From the NCBI GenBank assembly GCA_002170275.2, contig NHFH02000010.1, forward strand, positions 45,667 to 52,602: 6,936 bases of DNA. The letters are read 5' to 3'. Positions 1 through 5,653 of this stretch are shown here, piece after piece (the first letter of the stretch is position 1; each line of letters opens with the position of its first letter). A program made the position numbers and the translations under genes. Source of the DNA: Candidatus Pelagibacter sp. TMED106 (GTDB lineage: Bacteria; Pseudomonadota; Alphaproteobacteria; Pelagibacterales; Pelagibacteraceae). The notes below the pieces were generated by a model. The model was not told where the DNA came from. It ran no database searches and worked only from the letters and a program-made list of their open reading frames with translations.

Positions 1-618
1 AATGAGGATATCCACTCACTTACTGCAAGTCAGGTATTTAATATTGATATTAAAAAAGTTAATCAAGATATGAGAAGAAAAGCAAAAGCTATAAATTTTG
101 GAATAATTTATGGAATTTCTCAATATGGACTAGCAAAACAGATAAATGTTTCAAATCATGAAGCAGAGGAATTTTTAAATGCTTATTTTTTTAAGTTTCC
201 AGAAATTAAAACTTATATGAATAATACAATTAAATTTTGTCGACAAAGTGGATATGTTAATAATATTTTTGGAAGAAGGTCACACTTTAATGGAATAAAT
301 GATAAAAATTTTAATATTAGAAATTTTCAAGAAAGAGCCGCTATAAATGCACCTATACAAGGATCTGCCTCTGAAATTATGAGATTAGCAATGATTAGAT
401 TAGATAAGAAAATTAAAAGTCTAAAAAACAATAAATCGAAAATATTATTACAAATTCATGATGAGCTAATTTTTGAAGTACCTGAAAAAGAGGTTAAAAA
501 TATGACACAAATTATAAAAGAAGAGATGTCTAGTGTTAGTACCAGTGATTTGCACTCATTTTCAACCCCTTTGACTGTTGATATAAATATTGGATACAAT
601 TGGGGAGTTCTTCATTAA
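1..618 (+). CDS. polA: DNA polymerase I, C-terminal part (5' end outside window)
   Basis: Family A DNA polymerase, which fills gaps in DNA repair and removes Okazaki primers. Only the last 205 residues are here; the frame is open from base 1, so the gene starts upstream. The fragment corresponds to roughly residues 730-928 of E. coli Pol I. Motif B of the fingers (O helix) lies at fragment residues 25-38, RRKAKAINFGIIYG. It keeps the equivalents of E. coli R754 (R25), K758 (K29), F762 (F33, a Phe, so the usual dideoxy-discriminating type) and Y766 (Y37). The INAPIQG segment and motif C, QIHDE with catalytic D154 and E155, follow. Motif A with the other catalytic Asp, and any 5'-3' or 3'-5' exonuclease domains, are off the window, so domain content upstream cannot be judged. 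The C-terminal end (YNWGVLH) matches the usual end of the family, so the 3' end is complete. Fifty bases separate it from chvI. Confidence 0.97.
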   Translation, partial: NEDIHSLTASQVFNIDIKKVNQDMRRKAKAINFGIIYGISQYGLAKQINVSNHEAEEFLNAYFFKFPEIKTYMNNTIKFCRQSGYVNNIFGRRSHFNGINDKNFNIRNFQERAAINAPIQGSASEIMRLAMIRLDKKIKSLKNNKSKILLQIHDELIFEVPEKEVKNMTQIIKEEMSSVSTSDLHSFSTPLTVDINIGYNWGVLH

Positions 619-668
619 CTATTTAGGATTGCCCAAATTAGAACAATTTAGTATTTTTAAAGTAGGTT

Positions 669-1376
669 ATGCAAAGACAAACAATTGCGCTGATAGATGA
701 CGATAGAAATATACTTACTAGTATAAGTATAGCACTTGAAAAAGAAGGATTTAATGTTCAAACTTATATAGATGGTGAAAGTGCTTTAATTGGTCTTACA
801 AGAACACCTCCTGATTTAGCAATTATAGATATAAAAATGCCAAAAATGGATGGAGAAGAACTTTTAAAAAAATTAAGAAAAAAAACTTCTATGCCCGTGA
901 TTTTTTTAACATCAAAGGATGATGAAATTGATGAGTTATTAGGCTTAAAGTTAGGTGCAGATGATTTTGTTAAAAAGTCAGGAGGATTTTCAATAAAAGT
1001 TCTAATTGAAAGAATTAGGGTTCAGTTAAGAAAAAAAGACATTAATAGCAACCCTGAAGATAATAAAAATATTATATCGCATGGAAAATTAAAACTCGAT
1101 CCATCACAATTAGAGTGTGAATGGGATGGAAAACAATTGCCAGACAAACTCACAACCACAGAATTTTTAATTGTAAAAGAACTCGCAAAAAGACCTGGTA
1201 TAATTAAAGAAAGAGCTCAATTAATGGATATTGCTTATAGAGAAGACACGGAAATAGAAGATAGGACTATTGATAGTCACGTAAAAAGAATAAGGAAAAA
1301 ATTTAAAAAAATTGATTCTAATTTTTCAGCGATTGAGACAAGATATGGTAGTGGATATAGATGGAACGTTAGTTGA
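669..1376 (+). CDS. chvI: Two-component response regulator ChvI, OmpR/PhoB type
   Basis: DNA-binding response regulator, 235 aa, normal length for the OmpR family. The N-terminal receiver domain (about 4-120) begins IALIDDDRNILTSISIALE, a signature of alphaproteobacterial ChvI. The acidic pocket is D10-D12, the phosphoacceptor D54 in IIDIKMPKMDG, the switch Thr T81 in FLTSKDDEIDELLGLK, and the conserved Lys K103. A winged-helix Trans_reg_C domain covers about 135-234, with the recognition-helix segment RTIDSHVKRIRKKF and the terminal wing RYGSGYRW. Oddity: after K103 the family's invariant Pro (KPFSQRLL) is replaced by Ser-Gly-Gly (KSGGFSIKVL), a net gain of two residues in the beta5-alpha5 loop. 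Start: the ATG at 669 gives the canonical N-terminus; AGTAGG (661-666) sits only 2 bases upstream, a tight ribosome-binding site. The stop overlaps the chvG start by one base. Annotation pipelines may call it OmpR; the receiver sequence and the partner kinase favour ChvI. Target genes cannot be told from the window. Confidence 0.93.
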   Translation: MQRQTIALIDDDRNILTSISIALEKEGFNVQTYIDGESALIGLTRTPPDLAIIDIKMPKMDGEELLKKLRKKTSMPVIFLTSKDDEIDELLGLKLGADDFVKKSGGFSIKVLIERIRVQLRKKDINSNPEDNKNIISHGKLKLDPSQLECEWDGKQLPDKLTTTEFLIVKELAKRPGIIKERAQLMDIAYREDTEIEDRTIDSHVKRIRKKFKKIDSNFSAIETRYGSGYRWNVS

Positions 1377-2914
1377 TGTTCAATAATTTTTTAAAAAGTT
1401 TATCTATATTAAAAAAATTTTTATTCATCAATTCAATAATTTTTTTAATTATAGGAAGTTTAACAATTCTATATTTAAACAATGTAAAACCAAATTTGAT
1501 TTTAAAAAAAACAGTCAATCATATACAAACAATTGACAATACTATTGATCATATCACCAGGCTTAATATAAAATTTGAAGAAGATGATGTTAGAAAATTT
1601 TTATTCTCAACAAGATTTTTATTTCAAAATTTAGATAGAGTAATTCTATTTGATAACGAATATGATCTTGTTGGAGATACAGATACATTAGATTTAGACC
1701 CAAGATCTTTTTCTAAAAGATTAGATATAGTTGAACTAGAAATCTTAGATAATAAAACTAGTAAAAAAGTTTTAGAAACAAAAAATATTGATAAAGAACA
1801 GACGATTTCATGGAAAGATATTTTGACAAATTATGAATCATCTAAAGATTTTGGAAAACCTTATACTTTTACCCAAGAAGGATATAACCAATTTTCATTG
1901 ATAACTATAAAAAATGTTATCCTTGATGAAAATAGTATTGGCTTTTTGGCTATTTCAGAAAATGCAAATGATATTAGATCTGCTATTGATGAAAGAAAAA
2001 CTTTTATATTAAGAACAGGAATATTTATTGCAATTGTAATATTTATATTTTCATTTGTTTTAAATAGATATTTCCTTAAACCAATTAAAAATTTACTTAA
2101 CTACACAAAAATTATTAAAGATAAAAGCAGAAAAAAAATAAATATAGAAGAACTTAAAAGCAGAAATGATGAGTTGGGTGCACTATCAATTTCATTAGAT
2201 GATATGACTCTCGAACTTCAAAGAAGAATTTCTCATGCTGAAAATTTTTCAACAGATTTAGTACATGAGATCAGAAACCCTCTGACTTCATTAAAAAGTG
2301 CATCAGAAATATTACATGACACAGAAGACGCAACTCAAAGAGGCAAACTAATTGATATTCTGAGTCATGATGTTCAAAGAATAGAAAGATTAATTACAGA
2401 TTATTCTCAAATGTTAAAAGATGAGGTTGCATTAAGTAAAGAGAAAATGAAAAAAATTAACATAAAACTAATCGCCCAGTCTGTAGTTGATGATTTTAAT
2501 AATATTTATGAAACAAAAAAAGGTATCAAAATTGAACTTAATGACATCAATAATTTAGATGAGTATTTTATAATTGGAATAGAAAATAGAATTGAACAGA
2601 TTATTGCAAATTTGTTAGATAATTCAATTTCGTTTAGTGAGAATAATCAAAGGATTTCAGTAGAAATTTCTAAAAATGTAAAAAAACAGATTATTTTAAA
2701 AGTTATTGATCAAGGAAGAGGCTTTAAAGAAACAAGTACAAGTAAAATATTTAATAGGTTTTATAGTAATAGACCTGATAAATTTGGGGAGCATTCTGGA
2801 TTAGGATTAAACATTGTAAAAAATCTTGTAGATCTTCATGGTGCTACAATTAATGCTTCTAATAATATTGACCAAAAAGGAGCAAATGTTGAAATTATTT
2901 TTCCTAAAGTTTAA
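1376..2914 (+). CDS. chvG: Sensor histidine kinase ChvG (inner membrane)
   Basis: Membrane histidine kinase expected to phosphorylate ChvI, 512 aa. The ATG at 1376 uses the last base of the chvI stop (TGATG), suggesting translational coupling; a TTG at 1373 would add only one residue and is less likely. Order of parts: a short cytoplasmic Lys-rich N-terminus, TM1 at about 15-36, a periplasmic sensor of about 175 residues, TM2 at about 211-231, and HAMP at about 232-285. The dimerisation and phosphoacceptor H box follows, FSTDLVHEIRNPLTSL, with H297. The ATPase domain has an N box (NLLDNSISF, N412 and N416), G1 box (DQGRGF, 445-450), F box (IFNRFY, 458-463) and G2 box (GLGL, 475-478). All catalytic boxes are intact. 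In rhizobia ChvG/ExoS senses acid and envelope stress and is held in check by periplasmic ExoR; no exoR is in this window. It is somewhat shorter than typical rhizobial ChvG, as I recall those lengths. A palindrome spans its stop codon. Confidence 0.92.
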   Translation: MFNNFLKSLSILKKFLFINSIIFLIIGSLTILYLNNVKPNLILKKTVNHIQTIDNTIDHITRLNIKFEEDDVRKFLFSTRFLFQNLDRVILFDNEYDLVGDTDTLDLDPRSFSKRLDIVELEILDNKTSKKVLETKNIDKEQTISWKDILTNYESSKDFGKPYTFTQEGYNQFSLITIKNVILDENSIGFLAISENANDIRSAIDERKTFILRTGIFIAIVIFIFSFVLNRYFLKPIKNLLNYTKIIKDKSRKKINIEELKSRNDELGALSISLDDMTLELQRRISHAENFSTDLVHEIRNPLTSLKSASEILHDTEDATQRGKLIDILSHDVQRIERLITDYSQMLKDEVALSKEKMKKINIKLIAQSVVDDFNNIYETKKGIKIELNDINNLDEYFIIGIENRIEQIIANLLDNSISFSENNQRISVEISKNVKKQIILKVIDQGRGFKETSTSKIFNRFYSNRPDKFGEHSGLGLNIVKNLVDLHGATINASNNIDQKGANVEIIFPKV

Positions 2915-2929
2915 TCAAAAGTTGATTAA
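2911..2929 (+). terminator. Perfect 8-bp inverted repeat over the chvG stop; weak terminator or attenuator candidate
   Basis: TTAATCAA (2911-2918), loop AAG, TTGATTAA (2922-2929) form a perfect 8-bp stem that includes the chvG stop codon. Only two of the eight pairs are G-C, and the following bases (TTAATTTATTATTG) are T-rich but not a clean T run. It could weaken read-through from chvGI into ahcY or protect the 3' end. In DNA this AT-rich such a stem may also be chance, so the function is an inference. Confidence 0.3.
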
Positions 2930-2958
2930 TTAATTTATTATTGTTAGAAACTCTGGCA

Positions 2959-4245
2959 ATGGAAGATTTTAAAGTAAAAGATATATCCCAAGCAGATTTT
3001 GGAAGAAAAGAAATATCAATAGCTGAAACTGAAATGCCTGGATTGATGGCATTAAGAGAAGAATATACTAAAAAAAAACCTCTTAAAGGTGCAAAAATTT
3101 TAGGATGTCTTCATATGACTATTCAAACAGCAGTTTTGATAGAAACATTGGTTGATCTTGGAGCTGAGGTAAGATGGTCTTCTTGCAATATTTTTTCTAC
3201 TCAAGATCACGCCGCTGCAGCTATTGCTAAGGCAGGTATATCAGTATTTGCCTGGAAAGGAGAAACCGAAGAAGAATATATATGGTGCATCAAACAAACA
3301 ATAGAGGGAAAAAAAAATTGGAAACCGAATATGTTATTAGATGATGGTGGTGATTTAACAGCAATTATGCATAAGGAATATAAAGATTTATTAAAAGGTA
3401 TAAAAGGTGTTTCTGAAGAAACTACGACTGGAATTAAAGCATTAAATAAAATGGAAAAAGATAAGACTTTAATGATACCAGCAATTAATGTTAACGACTC
3501 AGTAACTAAATCAAAATTTGACAACCTTTATGGATGTAGAGAAAGTTTAGTAGACGGAATTAGAAGGGCAACAGATGTAATGATGTCAGGAAAGGTAGCA
3601 ATTGTTGCTGGATTTGGAGATGTAGGCAAAGGCAGTGCTGCTTCATTAAGACAGAGTGGTGCGCGTGTAATGGTGACTGAAGCTGATCCAATTTGTGCCT
3701 TACAAGCTGCTATGGAGGGTTACGAAGTAGTTTTGATGGATGAAGCAATTAGTAAGGCTGATATAGTTGTTACTGCTACTGGGAATAAAGATATAGTAAC
3801 TGCTGACCATATGAGGAATATGAAAGATAGAGCAATATTATGTAATATTGGACACTTCGATAACGAAATTCAAGTTGATGCTCTAAAAAATTATAAATGG
3901 ACAGAGGTAAAACCTCAGGTTCATGAAATAGAATTGAATGGAGGAAAAAGAATCATCCTTTTAGCTGAGGGAAGATTAGTTAATCTAGGTTGTGCTACAG
4001 GCCACCCAAGTTTCGTTATGAGTGCATCTTTCACTAATCAAGTAATAGCCCAGATAGAACTTTGGAATAACCATAAAAATTATGAAAAAAAGGTATATGT
4101 GTTACCAAAAAATCTTGATGAGAAAGTAGCAATGTTACACTTGAAAAAGGTTGGAGCGAAGCTTACAAAATTGTCAAAGGATCAAGCAGATTATATATCT
4201 GTTGGAACAGAAGGACCATTTAAACCTAATGCCTATCGCTACTAA
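2959..4245 (+). CDS. ahcY: Adenosylhomocysteinase (S-adenosyl-L-homocysteine hydrolase)
   Basis: Cytosolic NAD-dependent enzyme that reversibly splits S-adenosylhomocysteine into adenosine and homocysteine, relieving product inhibition of SAM methyltransferases. I take the ATG at 2959 (MEDFKVKDIS, 428 aa), which matches the family's N-terminus; a TTG at 2941 would add MLETLA with no support. Substrate-domain motifs: LHMTIQTAVLIETL (51-64), SSCNIFSTQDHAAAAI (74-89), DDGGDLT (128-134), SEETTTG (152-158) and SVTKSKFDN (181-189), with K184 and D188 matching human K186 and D190. The Rossmann loop is GFGDVGKG (218-225), then CATGHPSFVMS (345-355). The C-terminal arm ends KPNAYRY; K422 and Y426, which reach into the partner subunit's NAD site in known structures, are kept. 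Oddity: the insertion of about 40 residues common in proteobacterial enzymes, between DDGGD and EETTTG, is absent, so the length is like the human protein. G+C is clearly higher than in the flanking genes, as often in highly expressed genes. No riboswitch is visible in the 44-bp gap upstream. Confidence 0.97.
   Translation: MEDFKVKDISQADFGRKEISIAETEMPGLMALREEYTKKKPLKGAKILGCLHMTIQTAVLIETLVDLGAEVRWSSCNIFSTQDHAAAAIAKAGISVFAWKGETEEEYIWCIKQTIEGKKNWKPNMLLDDGGDLTAIMHKEYKDLLKGIKGVSEETTTGIKALNKMEKDKTLMIPAINVNDSVTKSKFDNLYGCRESLVDGIRRATDVMMSGKVAIVAGFGDVGKGSAASLRQSGARVMVTEADPICALQAAMEGYEVVLMDEAISKADIVVTATGNKDIVTADHMRNMKDRAILCNIGHFDNEIQVDALKNYKWTEVKPQVHEIELNGGKRIILLAEGRLVNLGCATGHPSFVMSASFTNQVIAQIELWNNHKNYEKKVYVLPKNLDEKVAMLHLKKVGAKLTKLSKDQADYISVGTEGPFKPNAYRY
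4209..4215 (+). promoter_or_regulatory. Probable ribosome-binding site for tsaE inside ahcY
   Basis: AGAAGGA lies within the ahcY coding sequence, with 13 bases between it and the tsaE ATG at 4229. Spacing is slightly long but usable. It supports 4229 as the start: the longer in-frame TTG at 4151 would add 26 residues unlike any TsaE, and no ATG, GTG or TTG follows in frame before the conserved ATPase region. Confidence 0.45.
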
Positions 4246-4684
4246 TAGCGGAAAAATAGAAATTTCATTAGAAGTTAAAATAGCTGAAATAGCTAAAAAA
4301 TTTTCTAAAGTTTTTAAAAAGGGTGATATTGTTTTTTTACAAGGAGAAATTGGAGTTGGAAAAACAACTTTTGTAAGATATTTAATAAATAATTATCAAA
4401 AAAATAAAAATCTAAAATTAACTGAAATTTTAAGTCCTACTTTTAATTTAGTAAATGAATATGATGTAGGAGATTTTATAATCGAACATTATGATTTATT
4501 TAGATTAAAAGACTCAAATGAAATAAATAATATTGGATTATTAGAAAATTATAAAAATGTACTAACTTTGATTGAATGGCCAGAAAAAATAAAAAAAAAA
4601 GTAGAAAAAAAAATAGAGCTTAAATTTGAGTACGGAGAAGATACTGAAAAAAGATTTTTGACAATCAGCGGTCTTGAAAGTTAA
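4229..4684 (+). CDS. tsaE: tRNA threonylcarbamoyladenosine biosynthesis ATPase TsaE
   Basis: P-loop ATPase (YjeE family) that works with TsaB and TsaD to attach the threonylcarbamoyl group to A37 of ANN-decoding tRNAs; cytosolic. From the ATG at 4229 the protein is 151 aa, close to the E. coli protein (153). Walker A is GEIGVGKTT (39-47). The family blocks SPTFNLVNEY (69-78), HYDLFRL (87-93) and LIEWPE (114-119) are all present. The start lies inside ahcY, overlapping it by 17 bp in another frame, so translation is probably coupled. The amgK ATG begins at the base right after the tsaE stop. The stretch encoding residues 119-129 is almost pure A (runs of 6, 10 and 9 A), giving a Lys-rich segment; the frame stays open through it and the conserved motifs are all upstream. 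TsaB and TsaD are not in this window. Confidence 0.95.
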   Translation: MPIATNSGKIEISLEVKIAEIAKKFSKVFKKGDIVFLQGEIGVGKTTFVRYLINNYQKNKNLKLTEILSPTFNLVNEYDVGDFIIEHYDLFRLKDSNEINNIGLLENYKNVLTLIEWPEKIKKKVEKKIELKFEYGEDTEKRFLTISGLES

Positions 4685-5653
4685 ATGAAATTAAATAATA
4701 AAAAATTAAATAAGATAAAAGGTGATGCATCTTTTAGAACTTTTTATAGACTAAGATCTAATAAAAAAAATTCAATTATTGTTTTTGCTTATAGAGAAAA
4801 AGAAAAAAATTTACTTATTTATGATGCTATAAATAGTTTATTAAATAAAAGTAATATTTTGGCGCCAAAATTATTAAATGAAAATTACAAAAGAAATTAT
4901 ATAGAAATAGAAGATTTTGGTAACTTGACTTTTTCCAAGATATTAAAAAAAAAAGGATCAAATAAGATTAAGATTTTTAAAAATATAATTATTTTATTAA
5001 ATAAAATACAAAAAATTAAAAAAAATAAAATTAGAAATTTTAAAGGGCAATACTATAAGTTAGAAAAATATAGCAATAAAAAATTATTTAAAGAAGCTGA
5101 ACTATTTTGTGATTGGTATGTGAAAAAACTTTATCCAAAGCATAAGTCAATAAAATTAAATAAATTGATAAAAAGACAAATAAAAATTTTATTATCAAAA
5201 ATTAGATTAAAAAATAATACTTTTGTTCATAGAGATTTTCATGCTTCAAATTTGATGAAATATAAAAATAAAATTGCAGTTATAGATAGTCAAGACGCAC
5301 TCATTGGAAATAGAGCTTATGATTTAGCATCTTTTATAGACGATGTACGCTTAAAGTCAAAAATAGAATTTAAAAATAAAATTTTTGATTATTATATATA
5401 TTTGAATAAAACCAATATTTCCAAAAGCGACTTTCAAAATGATTTTCAAATATTGTCAGTTCTAAGAAATTTAAAAATAATTGGAATATTCACGAGGTTA
5501 TCTTCTAGAGATAATAAAAGAAATTATCTTAAATTTATACCTCATGCCTGGAAATTAATCGAATTACGATTGAATAATAATTTAGAATTATTTGGTGAAA
5601 TTAAGAAAGTATTAGATAAAAATTTTCCTTCAAAAAAAAGGTTGATTAAATGA
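4685..5653 (+). CDS. amgK: Sugar kinase of the AmgK family (probable N-acetylmuramate/N-acetylglucosamine anomeric kinase)
   Basis: Aminoglycoside-phosphotransferase-fold kinase, 322 aa. Characterised AmgK phosphorylates the anomeric hydroxyl of MurNAc (and GlcNAc) with ATP to give the 1-phosphate in peptidoglycan recycling. Visible motifs: GDASFRTFYR (13-22, the family GDAS-R-Y-R block), EDFGN (76-80), FCDWYV (141-146), the catalytic loop VHRDFHASNL (181-190) with D184 and N189, the metal-binding IDSQDA (200-205, D201), YDLASFIDD (212-220) and the late block RNLKIIGIFTRLSSRD (261-276). The N-lobe strand where many homologues have an MDAPP-like motif reads IIVFAYREKEKN (31-42) here. The function is supported by the next gene being MurU-like, as in the amgK-murU pairs of Pseudomonas and Caulobacter. 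It starts at the base after the tsaE stop and overlaps murU by ATGA. It is extremely A-rich (60-base stretches with 2 G/C) and hence rich in Lys, Asn and Ile. Substrate is inferred from family and context; another sugar is possible. Confidence 0.83.
   Translation: MKLNNKKLNKIKGDASFRTFYRLRSNKKNSIIVFAYREKEKNLLIYDAINSLLNKSNILAPKLLNENYKRNYIEIEDFGNLTFSKILKKKGSNKIKIFKNIIILLNKIQKIKKNKIRNFKGQYYKLEKYSNKKLFKEAELFCDWYVKKLYPKHKSIKLNKLIKRQIKILLSKIRLKNNTFVHRDFHASNLMKYKNKIAVIDSQDALIGNRAYDLASFIDDVRLKSKIEFKNKIFDYYIYLNKTNISKSDFQNDFQILSVLRNLKIIGIFTRLSSRDNKRNYLKFIPHAWKLIELRLNNNLELFGEIKKVLDKNFPSKKRLIK

Noticed and set aside
629..657. Possible sigma70 promoter before chvI: TTGCCC, 17 bases, TATTTT
   Set aside because: Each box matches the consensus at only 4 of 6 positions, and the start would fall about 5 bases before the ATG. 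Such matches are expected by chance in AT-rich DNA. chvI may have its own promoter in this gap, but I cannot locate it.
980..985. Perfect Shine-Dalgarno hexamer AGGAGG inside chvI
   Set aside because: No start codon follows at a usable distance. The hexamer comes from the Ser-Gly-Gly codons of the altered loop.
1373..1375. TTG as the chvG start
   Set aside because: It adds a single residue directly before an ATG that overlaps the chvI stop in the common TGATG arrangement; the ATG is more likely.
2915..2958. A SAM or SAH riboswitch ahead of ahcY
   Set aside because: The 44-bp gap is too short and I see none of the conserved cores of those riboswitches, only an AT-rich hairpin.
3207..3524. 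A 105-residue open frame on the minus strand
   Set aside because: It is wholly antisense to the conserved substrate-binding region of ahcY, whose coding is certain, and its translation resembles no family I recognise. It is an antisense shadow of ahcY.
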